Shown here one piece after another: positions 8,212 to 18,400 of a stretch of 64,000 nucleotides of DNA (within the stretch, counting starts at the first letter, position 1; each line of letters begins with the position of its first letter). The notes under the pieces were generated by a model. The model had not been told where the DNA came from. It saw nothing but the letters and a program-made list of their open reading frames with translations, and ran no database searches. The stretch is from an uncultured Litoreibacter sp. (GTDB taxonomy: Bacteria; Pseudomonadota; Alphaproteobacteria; Rhodobacterales; Rhodobacteraceae): assembly GCA_947501685.1 (NCBI GenBank), contig CANMWQ010000001.1:310001-374000 (forward strand), written 5' to 3'. The position numbers and the translations under genes were made by a program.

Positions 8212-9339
8212 ATGACCGCAGAACCCGCCCCCGCGCCCCGCTTCATCGGATCCGAGATTTATCGCGGGTCCAGCTATGGCGCGTGGCACCCGTTGCGCGT
8301 GCCGCGGGTCTCCACGGTGATGGATTTGAGCCGCGCCTTGGGGTGGCTGGAGCGCGCGCAATATGTGGCCTCCCCTCGCGCCAAGAAAGCCGCTCTGACC
8401 GCCTGGCATGACCCTGACTATATCGACGCGCTGATCCGGGTGGCGGCCACCCAAACCGCGACCGACGAGGACAGAGCAACCTTCCATCTTGGCACCGTGA
8501 CCAACCCCGTCTTCCCGGAGATGTTCACCCGCCCCGCCACCGGCGCAGGCGGCGCGCTTCTGGCCGGAGAGCTGCTCAAAGACGGCGGCATCGTCTTTCA
8601 GCCGGGCGGCGGCACGCATCACGGATTGCCCACCCGCGCCAACGGGTTTTGCTACCTCAATGACCCGGCATTCGCGATCCTGTCGCTGCGCAGCAATTCC
8701 GCCCCGCGCGTCGCCTATATCGATATTGACGCGCATCACGCCGACGGGGTGGAGCACGGCTTTGGCGCGGACGAAAACTGCCTGCTGATCTCGGTCCATG
8801 AGGCCGGGCTGTGGCCCCGCACCGGCACGGTGAAGTCCAGCCATGCCACCAAGCTGAACCTGCCCGTGCGGCGCGGCTTCAATGACACCGAAATGGCCGT
8901 GGTGCTGCACGATCTGATCCTGCCCGTGGTCACAGCCTTCAAGCCCGACGCCGTTGTGTTGCAATGCGGCGCGGACGCGGTCGAGGAGGACCCCCTGTCG
9001 CATCTTTCCCTGTCTAACAACGCCCATTGGGCCGTGGTGGAGGCGTTAAAACCCATAGCCCCGCGCTATCTTGTGCTGGGCGGCGGCGGCTATAACCCGT
9101 GGTCCGTAGGCCGCCTTTGGACAGGGGTTTGGGCCACGCTGAACGGCCATGACATCCCCGACGCATTGCCGCAGTGTGCCGAGGCCGTGCTGCGCGGCTT
9201 GCGTTTTGAAAATAACCGCCGTGGCCGCAACCCGGACCCCCATTGGTTCACCACATTGCGCGACCCCGACAGGCCCGGATCCGTCGATGAAATGCTGCGC
9301 CAGGACATCAAAATGCTGCGCAGCATTTCGGGCGTTTAA
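8212..9339 (+). CDS. Histone deacetylase / acetoin-utilisation (AcuC-like) family hydrolase
   Basis: About 375 residues of the arginase/deacetylase fold. Zn-dependent amide hydrolases of this family deacetylate proteins, acetylpolyamines or related amides. Visible catalytic landmarks: GGGTHHGLPTRANGFCYLND (His-His pair), the metal-binding DIDAHHADGVEHGF, and LQCGADAVEEDPLSHLSLS near residue 265, then LGGGGYNP close to the C-terminus. The frame is open to 8158, but ATG 8212 (MTAEPAPAP) fits the family start. No acuA or acuB neighbour is present, so a role in acetoin metabolism is not supported by context. Confidence 0.88.
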   Translation: MTAEPAPAPRFIGSEIYRGSSYGAWHPLRVPRVSTVMDLSRALGWLERAQYVASPRAKKAALTAWHDPDYIDALIRVAATQTATDEDRATFHLGTVTNPVFPEMFTRPATGAGGALLAGELLKDGGIVFQPGGGTHHGLPTRANGFCYLNDPAFAILSLRSNSAPRVAYIDIDAHHADGVEHGFGADENCLLISVHEAGLWPRTGTVKSSHATKLNLPVRRGFNDTEMAVVLHDLILPVVTAFKPDAVVLQCGADAVEEDPLSHLSLSNNAHWAVVEALKPIAPRYLVLGGGGYNPWSVGRLWTGVWATLNGHDIPDALPQCAEAVLRGLRFENNRRGRNPDPHWFTTLRDPDRPGSVDEMLRQDIKMLRSISGV

Positions 9340-9346
9340 GGCGCCG

Positions 9347-10321
9347 CTAAACCTGCGGCACGCCGCCCGCCAGAATGGTCTGAAACCAGCCCGTATCCAC
9401 ATTGCCGCCGCACAGGATCACGCCCGCCTTGCGGCCCGCCAGCATCTCGCGTTCCTGCATCAGCCCCGCCAATGGCGCAGCCCCGGCTCCTTCAGCGACG
9501 TTATGCGTCCCGGTGTAGTAAAGTCGGATCGCATCCGCGACCTCCGCGTCGCTGACCGCAATGATCCGGGCGGCCCCTTTCGAATAAATGTCGAACGCCT
9601 CTTGCACCGGCACCCGCACCGACATGCCGTCCGCAAAGGTCTTGGCGGAGTTCGTCTCGATCAGCCGCCCAGCCTCCACCGACAGCTTAGCGCATTGCGC
9701 CTGATCCGAGACCACGCCCACAACTTCAGTTTTCAGCCCCAGCGCGTCACGCACCAAAATCGTGCTGCAAATCCCTGACCCGCAACCAATCGGCACGTAA
9801 ACCACATCCAGATCCGGCACTTCGCTGAACAGCTCATAGGCATAGGTCGACACGCCGCGCACCAGCTCCTCGTGGAAGGGCGGCACGATAAAGAGATCCT
9901 GCTCTTTGGCCACGCGAAACGCCTCGTCCTTGGCTTCCTCAAAATCGCTGCCAAATTCGATCAGCTCCGCGCCAAAGGCCTTCATCGCGGCGTTCTTCTC
10001 CACCGAGTTGCCATGCGGCACATAGACCACCGCCCGCAAACCCGCCGCCGTCGCCGCCCGCGCCTGAGACTGCCCGTGATTGCCGCGCGTCGCGGTGCAA
10101 ATCCCTTTGCACTCAGGGTGCGCGCGCCGCAGCCAGTCCATAAAGGTGATCCCGCCGCGCACTTTGAACGCGCCGGTGGGCCCGTGGTTTTCATGCTTCA
10201 CCCATGTCTCAAGCCCCACAGCCTCGTTGATCAAGGGCCAGCTATATTGCGGCGTCGGGGACATATGGCGGTGCACAAGGGCGGCCGCCTGCTCAAGGTC
10301 GGTTTTGGTCAATTGAAACAT
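9347..10321 (-). CDS. Threonine dehydratase-like PLP-dependent enzyme
   Basis: 324 residues of fold-type II PLP enzymes (serine/threonine dehydratase group). The Schiff-base lysine is Lys53 in ENHGPTGAFKVRGG. ATRGNHGQSQA is the substrate-binding asparagine loop, and VPIGCGSGI is the phosphate-binding glycine loop. There is no C-terminal ACT domain, so it is a catabolic or specialised dehydratase rather than the feedback-regulated IlvA. ENHGPTGAFK differs from the common EnLQxTGSFK, which may indicate a different substrate such as a hydroxyamino acid. It is convergent with the deacetylase gene (7-base gap) and divergent from modA. Confidence 0.85.
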   Translation of the reverse strand: MFQLTKTDLEQAAALVHRHMSPTPQYSWPLINEAVGLETWVKHENHGPTGAFKVRGGITFMDWLRRAHPECKGICTATRGNHGQSQARAATAAGLRAVVYVPHGNSVEKNAAMKAFGAELIEFGSDFEEAKDEAFRVAKEQDLFIVPPFHEELVRGVSTYAYELFSEVPDLDVVYVPIGCGSGICSTILVRDALGLKTEVVGVVSDQAQCAKLSVEAGRLIETNSAKTFADGMSVRVPVQEAFDIYSKGAARIIAVSDAEVADAIRLYYTGTHNVAEGAGAAPLAGLMQEREMLAGRKAGVILCGGNVDTGWFQTILAGGVPQV

Positions 10322-10405
10322 GCGCCAAAGCCTAACGGGCGGCTCCCCGCGCGCAACCCTGATTTTGCCCTTGCGCGCGCGCCATTGCAGGTCACAATCG
10401 CGCCG

Positions 10406-11125
10406 ATGCTGCTCAACCGTCGTACCTTTCTGGCCCTCGGGGCCGCGTTTGCCGCGCTGCCTGCCGCGTTACCTGCGTCTGGCAGCTCAGGTCCCGTGGT
10501 CTTCGCCGCCGCCAGCCTGAAACCCGCGCTGGACCGCATCGCCGCCGACATCACCCCCATGCGCCTGTCCTATGGAGGCAGCGGAGCGCTCGCCCGCCAG
10601 ATCACCCACGGCGCGCCTGCCGATATCTTTCTCTCCGCCAATGCCGCTTGGATGGACGTGGTCACCCCGCACATCATCGCAGGCACCCGCCACGACCTGC
10701 TGGGCAACGCGCTGGTCTTGGTGGGCCACGCCTCAGCGCCCCCCATCCAGATCACGCAATGGCCCCCGGCCACCCGCATCGCGCTGGGCTTCATCGAGGC
10801 CGTCCCCGCCGGGCAATATGCCCGCGAGGCCTTCACCACGCTGGGCCTCTGGGACGCCGTCCAGCCCCATATCGTGGAGGTCGAAAACGTGCGCGCCGCC
10901 CTCGCGCTCGTCACGCGTGGAGAGCTCCCCTACGCCGTCACCTACGCCTCCGACGCGCAGGCCGAGCCATCGGTCAACATCCTGCACCGCTTCGCGCCCA
11001 ACACCCACAGCCCCATCCGCTACCCGCTCGCTTTGCTGAGCGAGACCGCCCGCCCCACCTACGACGCTTTGCTTTCCCCCCATGCCGCCGCCATCTTCAC
11101 CGAGGCCGGCTTCAAGGTGCTCTAG
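10406..11125 (+). CDS. modA: Molybdate ABC transporter substrate-binding protein
   Basis: 239 residues. It binds molybdate or tungstate in the periplasm and delivers it to ModB. The N-terminus carries a twin-arginine-like signal (NRRTFLALGAAFAALPAALPA). The mature protein opens with VVFAAASLKPALDRIA, the typical ModA first strand and ligand Ser, and continues with SYGGSGALARQI and GAPADIFLSANAAWMD, all ModA landmarks; the hinge region reads GELPYAVTYASDAQ. The frame is open far upstream (to 9872), but ATG 10406 matches the signal peptide. First gene of modABC: modB starts 1 base after its stop. Confidence 0.93.
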   Translation: MLLNRRTFLALGAAFAALPAALPASGSSGPVVFAAASLKPALDRIAADITPMRLSYGGSGALARQITHGAPADIFLSANAAWMDVVTPHIIAGTRHDLLGNALVLVGHASAPPIQITQWPPATRIALGFIEAVPAGQYAREAFTTLGLWDAVQPHIVEVENVRAALALVTRGELPYAVTYASDAQAEPSVNILHRFAPNTHSPIRYPLALLSETARPTYDALLSPHAAAIFTEAGFKVL

Positions 11126-11126
11126 G

Positions 11127-11807
11127 ATGCTGGGCCTCGGACCTCAGGAATGGGCCGCCGTGGCCTTGTCGCTGAAGGTGGCGCTGACCGCCACTATCCT
11201 GTCCTTGCCGCTGGCGATCTACGTGGCCCATCTGCTGGCCCGCAAGAGCTTCCCCGGCAAGCAGCTGCTGAACGCCGCCGTGCATCTGCCACTGATCCTG
11301 CCCCCCGTCGTCACCGGCTACCTGCTGCTTTTGACCTTCGGCACGCAAGGCACCATCGGCGGTTTCCTCGCCAAATTCGGCATCGTGCTGGCCTTCAAAT
11401 GGACCGGAGCCGTGCTGGCCGCCGCCATCATGGCCTTCCCCTTGATGGTCCGCGCCATCCGTCTGGGGATCGAGGCCGTGGACCCCAAACTTGAGCAAGC
11501 CGCCACCACGCTGGGCAGCAGCCCGTGGAAGGTCTTCACCACGATCACCCTGCCCATATGCCTGCCGTCGATCATTGCGGGGTCGGTGCTGGCCTTCGCC
11601 AAAGCCATGGGAGAGTTCGGAGCCACCATCACCTTCGTCGCCTCCATCCCCGGCGAAACCCGCACGCTGCCCTCGGCCATCTACGCCTTCCTTCAGGTGC
11701 CGGGCGCCGAGGGTCCCGCCATAAGGCTCACCATCGTGGCCATCATCATCGCCGTGACGGCGCTGCTTATCTCTGAATGGCTCGCAGCACGGGCGGCACG
11801 CCGATGA
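11127..11807 (+). CDS. modB: Molybdate ABC transporter permease
   Basis: 226 residues, inner-membrane permease with about five hydrophobic segments. The EAA loop that contacts ModC is present near residue 140 (AIRLGIEAVDPKLEQAATTLGSSP, split around the conserved E-A-A-x3-G). PLILPPVVTGYLLL and GEFGATITFVA are typical ModB segments. ATG 11127 lies immediately after the modA stop and is preceded by TCTAGG. The stop overlaps the modC start by an ATGA junction, so translation is coupled. Confidence 0.93.
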   Translation: MLGLGPQEWAAVALSLKVALTATILSLPLAIYVAHLLARKSFPGKQLLNAAVHLPLILPPVVTGYLLLLTFGTQGTIGGFLAKFGIVLAFKWTGAVLAAAIMAFPLMVRAIRLGIEAVDPKLEQAATTLGSSPWKVFTTITLPICLPSIIAGSVLAFAKAMGEFGATITFVASIPGETRTLPSAIYAFLQVPGAEGPAIRLTIVAIIIAVTALLISEWLAARAARR

Positions 11808-12907
11808 GCAACGGTCACCACATCCGCATCCGCCAGCACCTTGGCCGCTTCACGCTCGACGTCGAGCTGCAAAGCGACACGGGCGGCGTCACCGCAATCT
11901 TCGGGCCGTCTGGCTCGGGCAAAACCAGTCTGATCAACGCCATCGCCGGGCTGACCCAGCCGCAAGAGGCCTTCATCCAGATCGGCGACCGGGTGCTCAG
12001 CGACACCGCGAATGGCAGCTTCGTCAAACCCCATGAGCGCCGCGTCGGCTACGTCTTTCAGGACGCCCGCCTCTTCCCCCATCTCACGGTCGAGAAAAAC
12101 CTGCGCTATGGCGCGGCCCCCGGCGTGTCCCTCACAAAAACCACGGAACTCTTGGGCATCGACCACCTGCTGGATCGCCTCCCTAACGCGCTCTCCGGCG
12201 GTGAGGCGCAGCGCGTGGCCATCGGCCGCGCGCTCCTGAGCCAGCCCGATATTTTGCTGATGGACGAGCCGCTTGCCTCCCTCGATCAGGCCCGCCGCGA
12301 CGAGCTGCTGCCCTATCTCGACCAGCTGCACCGGTTCTCCGGCACGCAGATTTTCTACGTCACCCATTCCATGGCCGAGGTCGCCCGTCTGGCCGACACA
12401 ATCGTTCTGCTCAAAGACGGCCAAGTCACCCGCGCGGGCCCCGCGATGGACATCCTGTCCGACCCCGCCGCCTTGCCCGATATCGGCGTGCGCGAAGCCG
12501 GGGCCGTGCTGCAGGCCACGCTCACCAAACCCGACGCGGGCGACGGGCTCAGCGCGCTCAGCATTTCAAACGGCACGCTTCTGCTGCCACAGATCAACGC
12601 GGATGAAGGCGCGGCCCTCAAGGTCCGCATCCTCGCCAGCGACATCATCCTGTCCCGCGACCGCCCCGACGGGCTGTCCGCCCTCAACATCCTGCCCGCC
12701 ACCGTCGCGCATATTCAGGAAGGCACCGGGCCGGGCGTTGCCGTCGCCTTGGTTTCGGGCCAAGATCGGCTGGTTGCGCGGATCACCAGACGCTCCGCGC
12801 GGGCGCTGAACCTCACGCAAGGTGCCTGCTGTTTCGCCATCATCAAATCGGTCTCTGTCGCACCGGGCGCGGTCAGCGCTGCGCATCAGACCACCCAACA
12901 GGAGTAG
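11804..12907 (+). CDS. modC: Molybdate ABC transporter ATP-binding protein
   Basis: 367 residues. The ATPase domain has Walker A GPSGSGKTSL, a Q-loop (VGYVFQDARLFPHL), the signature LSGGEAQRVAIGRAL and Walker B ILLMDEPLASLD. A C-terminal MOP/TOBE-type domain (about residues 290-365, from LLLPQINADEGAALKVRI on) binds oxyanions and can regulate transport. Start ATG 11804 overlaps the modB stop by 4 bases. It is followed after 6 bases by the 5-oxoprolinase gene, so all four may be one transcript. No recognisable ModE gene or molybdenum-cofactor riboswitch is adjacent; the 80 bases before modA lie between divergent starts. Confidence 0.93.
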   Translation: MSNGHHIRIRQHLGRFTLDVELQSDTGGVTAIFGPSGSGKTSLINAIAGLTQPQEAFIQIGDRVLSDTANGSFVKPHERRVGYVFQDARLFPHLTVEKNLRYGAAPGVSLTKTTELLGIDHLLDRLPNALSGGEAQRVAIGRALLSQPDILLMDEPLASLDQARRDELLPYLDQLHRFSGTQIFYVTHSMAEVARLADTIVLLKDGQVTRAGPAMDILSDPAALPDIGVREAGAVLQATLTKPDAGDGLSALSISNGTLLLPQINADEGAALKVRILASDIILSRDRPDGLSALNILPATVAHIQEGTGPGVAVALVSGQDRLVARITRRSARALNLTQGACCFAIIKSVSVAPGAVSAAHQTTQQE

Positions 12908-12913
12908 ACGAAC

Positions 12914-15900
12914 ATGTGGCAGTTTTGGGTGGATCGCGGCGGCACCTTCACGGATGTGGTGGCCAAGCAGCCAAATGGCGGCTTCCAGACGCTCAAGCTG
13001 CTCAGCGAAAACCCGGAGCAATATCCCGACGCCGCCGTTGAAGGTGTGCGCCGCGCGCTGGGACTTAGCGCAAGTGACCCGCTGCCCAAAGGCCAGATCG
13101 AGGCCGTCAAAATGGGCACCACCGTCGCCACCAACGCGCTGCTGGAGCGTAAGGGCGACCCGACGCTGCTGCTGATCACCAAGGGTCTGCGGGATCTTTT
13201 GCGCATCGGCTACCAAAACCGCCCGCGCCTGTTTGACCTCGAAATCAAGCTGCCCGAATTGCTTTACAAAGACGCCGCCGAAATCCCCGGCAGACTGGAC
13301 GCGCACGGCCACGAGATCGAGCCGCTCAATGAAGACGCCGCCCGCGCTGCCCTGCAAACGGCCTTCGACCAAGGCACGCGCGGCGTGGCCATCGCCTTCA
13401 TGCACGCCTATCTCAACCCCGCCCATGAGGACCGCATCGCCGCCATCGCCAAGCAGATCGGCTTCACCCAAATCTCCACCTCCTCGGCCACCTCCAAGCT
13501 GATCAAACTCGTGGGACGTGGAGACACCACGGTGGTCGACGCCTATCTCTCCCCCATCCTGCGCCGCTACGTGGACCAAGTCGCAAGCGCCTTAGGCGAC
13601 GCCAAGCTGTTCTTCATGCAATCAAACGGCGGCCTCACCGACGCACGCCTCTTTCAGGGCCGCGACGCGATCCTGTCTGGCCCCGCAGGCGGCGTGGTTG
13701 GCATGGTGAAAACCGCGCAGGCCGCAGGTTTCGACAAGCTCATCGGCTTTGACATGGGCGGCACCTCCACCGATGTCTGCCATTACGCGGGCGAATATGA
13801 GCGCAGCTTCGAGACCCAAGTCGCAGGCGTCCGCATGCGCGCGCCGATGATGAACATCCACACGGTCGCAGCAGGCGGCGGCTCCATCCTGTCTTTCCGT
13901 GATGGACGCTATCAGGTCGGTCCCGAAAGCGCAGGCGCGGACCCCGGCCCGGCTTGTTATCGCCGTGGCGGGCCGCTGACCGTCACCGATTGCAATGTTA
14001 TGCTGGGCAAGCTGAATGCCGCACATTTTCCGGCCATTTTCGGCCCCAACGCCGATCAGCCGCTGGACAATGAAGTGGTTCGCCAAAAATTCGAAACGCT
14101 GGCGGCTGAGATCGCGCAAACCACCGGCCTCGACCCGCTGACACCAGAGCAAACCGCCGAAGGCTTCCTGCGCATCGCCGTCGAAAACATGGCCCGCGCG
14201 ATCAAGAAAATCAGCGTGGAGCGCGGCTATGACGTGACCCGCTACACACTCAACTGCTTCGGCGGGGCAGGCGGGCAGCACGCCTGCCTGATCGCCGACA
14301 CGCTGGGCATGAAGACCGTATTCCTGCATCCCTTCGCGGGCGTTCTGAGCGCCTTTGGCATGGGATTGGCCGATATCCGCGCCTTGCGGGAAGAGCAGTG
14401 TAATGCGCAACTCTCAGACAGCGAAGACGCCGAAAAACGCCTCGACGCGATGGCGAAAGACGCGGCGCTTGAGGTCGAGGCCCAAGGCGTCTCGCCTTCG
14501 CAAATCACCACGCTCAAACGCGCGCATCTGCGCTACAAAGGCGCGCATCAATCCTTGGCGGTGCCGTTCGGCACACCCGCCCAAATGACCCGCGATTTCG
14601 AGGCCGCGCATATCACCCGCTTCGGCTTCGCCTCGCCCTCCCCTGATCTGCAAATCGACATGCTGTCAGTCGAGGCCATCGGCGCAGGCGACGCCGTCAG
14701 CGACGCCGCACAGACCACCGACACAAAGGCCCACCCCTTCGCCCAAGTCCAAATGGCCGGACAAGCCGCGCCGCTCTATCGCCGCGAGGACCTGCCGCAG
14801 GCCCAGAAAATCAACGGGCCCGCTATTATCACGGAGGCCACCGGCACCAACATCATCGAGCCCGGCTGGCAGGCCGAGCACGACGCCCACGGCAACCTGA
14901 TCCTGCGCCGCACCGAGGAAATTCAGCGCGAAACGGCGCTGGGCACGCAAGCCGACCCGGTCATGCTTGAAGTGTTCAACAACCTGTTCATGTCAATCGC
15001 CGAACAGATGGGCTCGACCCTCGCCAACACCGCGTGGTCGGTGAATATCAAGGAACGCTTCGACTTCTCCTGCGCGCTGTTCGACGCCACCGGCGCGCTC
15101 GTCGCCAACGCGCCGCATGTGCCGGTGCATCTGGGCTCCATGTCCGACTCTGTGCGCAAAGTGGCGCAGCTCAACGCAGGCAAAATGAAACCCGGCGACG
15201 CCTTCATGCTGAACAACCCCTATAATGGCGGCACGCATCTGCCCGACGTCACCGTCATCACGCCGGTCTTCGACAAGGCGGGCCAAGACATCCTGTTCTA
15301 CGTGGGCTCACGCGGCCACCATGCCGATATCGGCGGGCGCACGCCCGGCTCCGCGCCGCCTGACTCCAAACATATCGAGGAAGAAGGCGTCGTCATCGAC
15401 AATTTCCGCCTCGTCGATGGCGGCACGCTCTTGGAGCAAGACACCCGCGCGCTGCTCGCCTCCGGCAAATACCCCTGCCGCAACATCGACGAGAATATGC
15501 GCGATCTGGAGGCCCAAGTTGCCGCCAACGCCACCGGCATCCGCGAGGTGCATAAGATGATCGACACGTTCGGCATCGACACGGTGCTGGCCTATATGGG
15601 CCATGTGCAAGCCAATGCGGAGGCCTCCGTGCGCCGCGTCATCGGCTCCCTTAAAAACGGCCAGTTCGAGTTCCCGCTGGACGAGGGTCAGGTGATCCGC
15701 GTCAAGGTCACGGTAGACGCAGAAAAAGGCGAGGCCACCATCGACTGGACCGGCACCTCCGAGCAACGCGCCAACAATTACAACGCCCCCCGCGCGATCT
15801 GTAACGCCGTGGTGCTCTACGTCTTCCGCCTGCTGGTGGGCTCCGATATCCCGCTCAACGAAGGCTGCCTGACGCCGCTCACGATCATCGCGCCGGAGGG

Positions 15901-16486
15901 CTCCATGATCAATCCCAAGCCCCCGGCGGCGGTGATCTCCGGCAACACGGAAGTCAGCCAATCCATGTGCGACTGCCTGCTGGGCGCTTTGGACGTCATC
16001 GCAGGGTCTCAGGCCACAATGAACAATTTCGTCTGGGGCAATGACCGCTTCCAGAACTATGAGACCATCGCAGGTGGCACCGGGGCCGGGCCGGGGTTCC
16101 ATGGCCAATCGGCGGTGCAGGTGCATATGACCAACACGCTGATGACCGACCCCGAGGTGCTGGAAACCCGTTTCCCCGTCCGCCTTGACCGCTTCGAGAT
16201 CCGTCGCGGCTCCGGCGGGGCAGGGCAGTGGCGCGGCGGCGACGGGGTGATCCGCACGCTGCGCTTCCTTGAGGACGTCACCGTCACCACTTTGTCCTGT
16301 CACCGCATCACCACCGCGCATGGCAAACATGGCGGGCAGGACGGCGCACCGGGTATAGATCATGTTCTCAGAAATGACGGCACCAGCGAAAAGCTGAAAG
16401 GCAATGACGAAGCACAGCTCAAAGCCGGAGAGGCCTTCGAGATGCTAACCCCCGCAGGGGGTGGCTGGGGTGCATCACTCGACTGA
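12914..16486 (+). CDS. Fused ATP-dependent 5-oxoprolinase / hydantoinase (HyuA-HyuB)
   Basis: 1190 residues. The N-terminal half (about 1-690) is the HyuA-type ATPase: [14 protein letters not shown] at the start, [11 protein letters not shown] near residue 280, AGGGSIL and [15 protein letters not shown]. The C-terminal half (about 680-1190) is HyuB-type: [38 protein letters not shown], and [21 protein letters not shown]. This single-chain order resembles eukaryotic 5-oxoprolinase, which opens 5-oxoproline to glutamate using ATP; bacterial fused members may also act on hydantoins. Cytoplasmic, no signal. A Shine-Dalgarno (AGGAG) overlaps the modC end. A fused form next to modABC is somewhat unusual. 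Confidence 0.9.
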   Translation: MWQFWVDRGGTFTDVVAKQPNGGFQTLKLLSENPEQYPDAAVEGVRRALGLSASDPLPKGQIEAVKMGTTVATNALLERKGDPTLLLITKGLRDLLRIGYQNRPRLFDLEIKLPELLYKDAAEIPGRLDAHGHEIEPLNEDAARAALQTAFDQGTRGVAIAFMHAYLNPAHEDRIAAIAKQIGFTQISTSSATSKLIKLVGRGDTTVVDAYLSPILRRYVDQVASALGDAKLFFMQSNGGLTDARLFQGRDAILSGPAGGVVGMVKTAQAAGFDKLIGFDMGGTSTDVCHYAGEYERSFETQVAGVRMRAPMMNIHTVAAGGGSILSFRDGRYQVGPESAGADPGPACYRRGGPLTVTDCNVMLGKLNAAHFPAIFGPNADQPLDNEVVRQKFETLAAEIAQTTGLDPLTPEQTAEGFLRIAVENMARAIKKISVERGYDVTRYTLNCFGGAGGQHACLIADTLGMKTVFLHPFAGVLSAFGMGLADIRALREEQCNAQLSDSEDAEKRLDAMAKDAALEVEAQGVSPSQITTLKRAHLRYKGAHQSLAVPFGTPAQMTRDFEAAHITRFGFASPSPDLQIDMLSVEAIGAGDAVSDAAQTTDTKAHPFAQVQMAGQAAPLYRREDLPQAQKINGPAIITEATGTNIIEPGWQAEHDAHGNLILRRTEEIQRETALGTQADPVMLEVFNNLFMSIAEQMGSTLANTAWSVNIKERFDFSCALFDATGALVANAPHVPVHLGSMSDSVRKVAQLNAGKMKPGDAFMLNNPYNGGTHLPDVTVITPVFDKAGQDILFYVGSRGHHADIGGRTPGSAPPDSKHIEEEGVVIDNFRLVDGGTLLEQDTRALLASGKYPCRNIDENMRDLEAQVAANATGIREVHKMIDTFGIDTVLAYMGHVQANAEASVRRVIGSLKNGQFEFPLDEGQVIRVKVTVDAEKGEATIDWTGTSEQRANNYNAPRAICNAVVLYVFRLLVGSDIPLNEGCLTPLTIIAPEGSMINPKPPAAVISGNTEVSQSMCDCLLGALDVIAGSQATMNNFVWGNDRFQNYETIAGGTGAGPGFHGQSAVQVHMTNTLMTDPEVLETRFPVRLDRFEIRRGSGGAGQWRGGDGVIRTLRFLEDVTVTTLSCHRITTAHGKHGGQDGAPGIDHVLRNDGTSEKLKGNDEAQLKAGEAFEMLTPAGGGWGASLD

Positions 16487-16586
16487 CACCGTGTCCGCGC
16501 CCTCTAGGCAGCCCCCTTCAGACTTGCTAGCCTCACCCCAAGACCAACAAAAAAAACGACAACGATAATAAAAACACGAGCGGGAA

Positions 16587-17642
16587 ATGGGTATGGGCAC
16601 GGGCTTTGGCGGCACGTATGTCCTGGCAACCTCTCAGACAACCTTAGACGGCATTCCGGCAATGACCGGGCAACTGCCGCGATTGGGTCAGATCTGGGCA
16701 TGGCAGGGCGAGGCGGTTCGGATGGACGGACCGCAATCAACACTTCTTCTGGGCGAGTCCCTCACCCATAATGACCTGCACGCGCGGGCGGCCAAAGTGG
16801 TCTGCCGACGCTTCGACGTGCAGCCGGCCCCGCCGCCCCGCACGCCTGTTTTCGACGAAATCCCCGAAGGGTTCGAGCTCAATGACGGCGTAAACCGCTT
16901 CGTGATGATCCCGATCTTCATGCCCCGCTCCGGCGAGGCGCTTTTGTGGTGCGTCAACGGCGTGCCCAAGCCCAACCGGGATTATACCGTGATCCGCACC
17001 GCCGCCCCTGCCGCGCAGCAAAACCCAGCGCCCGAGCAGCAAGGCGACGTCATCTGCTTCACCGCAGGAACTCGGATACGCACGCCCGACGGCTACACGC
17101 GGGTTGAAGACCTGCTGGCAGGCGACAAGGTCCAAACCAAGGATAACGGCCCGCAGGAGCTGCTTTGGGTCGGCTCCCGCCACATCTCCGGCGCGCGTCT
17201 TCACGCGACACCTTCGCTGCGCCCCGTGCGCATCCGTGCCCATGCGCTGGCGCAGGGCGTGCCCAATGACGACCTGCTGGTCTCCCCGCATCACCGGATG
17301 CTCTATCAGGGCCCCAAGGCGCGGGTGCTGTTCAACGAGCCTGAGGTGCTCGTCCGCGCCTGCGACATGATCGACGATCACGACGTCTTCACCGATTATG
17401 CCGTGCGGGAGGTCACTTACGTGCACCTGCTCTTTGCCGAGCATCAGATCCTTTGGGCCAACCGCATGCTCTCCGAGAGCTTCCACCCGGCCAATACCAC
17501 GCTCGACATGATCGACCCCGGCCAGCGCGCAGGCCTTCTGGAGCTGTTCCCGCATCTGGCCGATGACCTGCACAGCTACGGCGCGCCCGCGCGGCGCAAT
17601 CTCGACAAACCCGAGGCCGCGATCCTGCTGCACGACCTCTGA
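16587..17642 (+). CDS. Stand-alone Hint-domain protein
   Basis: 351 residues. The C-terminal two-thirds (about 150-335) is a Hint (hedgehog/intein) domain: DVICFTAGTRIRTPDGYTRVEDL with the potential nucleophile Cys, GDKVQTKDNGPQELLWVG, then RIRAHALAQGVPNDDLLVSPHHRML and YVHLLFAEHQILWANRMLSESF. The N-terminal 150 residues have no clear family and include a Pro/Ala-rich linker just before the Cys. It is not an intein: there is no host-protein sequence on either side and no terminal His-Asn plus extein. Such proteins are common and often multicopy in Rhodobacterales; their processing role is unproven. The next gene starts 2 bases after the stop. Confidence 0.85.
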   Translation: MGMGTGFGGTYVLATSQTTLDGIPAMTGQLPRLGQIWAWQGEAVRMDGPQSTLLLGESLTHNDLHARAAKVVCRRFDVQPAPPPRTPVFDEIPEGFELNDGVNRFVMIPIFMPRSGEALLWCVNGVPKPNRDYTVIRTAAPAAQQNPAPEQQGDVICFTAGTRIRTPDGYTRVEDLLAGDKVQTKDNGPQELLWVGSRHISGARLHATPSLRPVRIRAHALAQGVPNDDLLVSPHHRMLYQGPKARVLFNEPEVLVRACDMIDDHDVFTDYAVREVTYVHLLFAEHQILWANRMLSESFHPANTTLDMIDPGQRAGLLELFPHLADDLHSYGAPARRNLDKPEAAILLHDL

Positions 17643-17644
17643 AG

Positions 17645-18343
17645 GTGGAAAAGGCCAAGGCCTTCCTAGGCCACCATTGGCAGCTTTTCGCGCTGATCAC
17701 GCTGATCTTCGCGCTCTGGCAAACCCCGCTGGTCTTGCCGCTGAAAATTCTGGTGGTCTATTTCCACGAGCTGTCCCACGGGGCCGCAGCCATCTTGACG
17801 GGCGGCGATATCGTGCAGCTCAACGTCTCTCCCGATGTCGGCGGCTTCGCTCTGACGCGCGGCGGCTCGCGTTTCATGGTGCTCAGCGCGGGCTATCTCG
17901 GCTCGCTCCTCATTGGGGTGGCGCTTTTGATGGCGGCCCTGCGCAGCGAGGCGGACCGCTACGTTATGGCCGCCCTCGGCACAGTCACGCTGCTGGTTAC
18001 GGCACTCTATATGCGCGACGTCTTCACCATCGCCTTCGGGGTGTTAACAGCCGCCGCCATGCTGGCCTGCGCCAAATGGCTCAGCCATGCGGTCAATGAT
18101 CTGGTGCTGCGGGTGATCGGGCTCAGCTCGATGATCTACGTGCCTTACGACATCTATGACGACACCATCCGCAGGCCGCATCTGCGCTCTGATGCCTATA
18201 TGCTGGCCGAAGAAATCGGCGGTGCCACGATGCTCTGGGGCGGCCTCTGGCTCGCCATCAGCCTCCTCGTGATCGGCGCGTCCCTGCGCTACATGCTGGG
18301 GCAGGCCAGCAATGTGCATTTCTCCGACTGGCGGCATCGGTAA
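17645..18343 (+). CDS. M50-like membrane metalloprotease
   Basis: 232 residues with about five to six hydrophobic segments. The zinc motif HELSH lies at residue 41 within a membrane helix (VYFHELSHGAAAILTGGDI), as in M50/site-2 protease-like families. A later partner-Asp motif is less clear, although YDIYDD near residue 165 could serve. GTG 17645 starts 2 bases after the Hint gene stop and implies coupling. It may cleave within the membrane or on the periplasmic face; substrate unknown. The pairing with a Hint-domain gene is noted under findings. Confidence 0.75.
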   Translation: MEKAKAFLGHHWQLFALITLIFALWQTPLVLPLKILVVYFHELSHGAAAILTGGDIVQLNVSPDVGGFALTRGGSRFMVLSAGYLGSLLIGVALLMAALRSEADRYVMAALGTVTLLVTALYMRDVFTIAFGVLTAAAMLACAKWLSHAVNDLVLRVIGLSSMIYVPYDIYDDTIRRPHLRSDAYMLAEEIGGATMLWGGLWLAISLLVIGASLRYMLGQASNVHFSDWRHR

Positions 18344-18351
18344 GGTCGCTG

Positions 18352-18379
18352 TTGACTCCCCCTCCGCCCCCTATATAAG
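18352..18379 (+). promoter_or_regulatory. Predicted sigma-70-type promoter of rpsD
   Basis: TTGACT (18352-18357) followed after 16 bases by TATAAG (18374-18379), a good housekeeping-type promoter. It begins just after the M50-like gene stop and would give a 5' leader of about 150 bases before rpsD. Confidence 0.65.
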
Positions 18380-18400
18380 CCGCCTTTCATTGGTGTTGGT

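Noticed and set aside
9872-10405. Plus-strand frame upstream of modA
   Set aside because: It is antisense to the dehydratase-like gene; modA's signal peptide starts at 10406.
16587-17642. Hint domain as an intein
   Set aside because: There are no extein sequences around it and no conserved host protein split across it.
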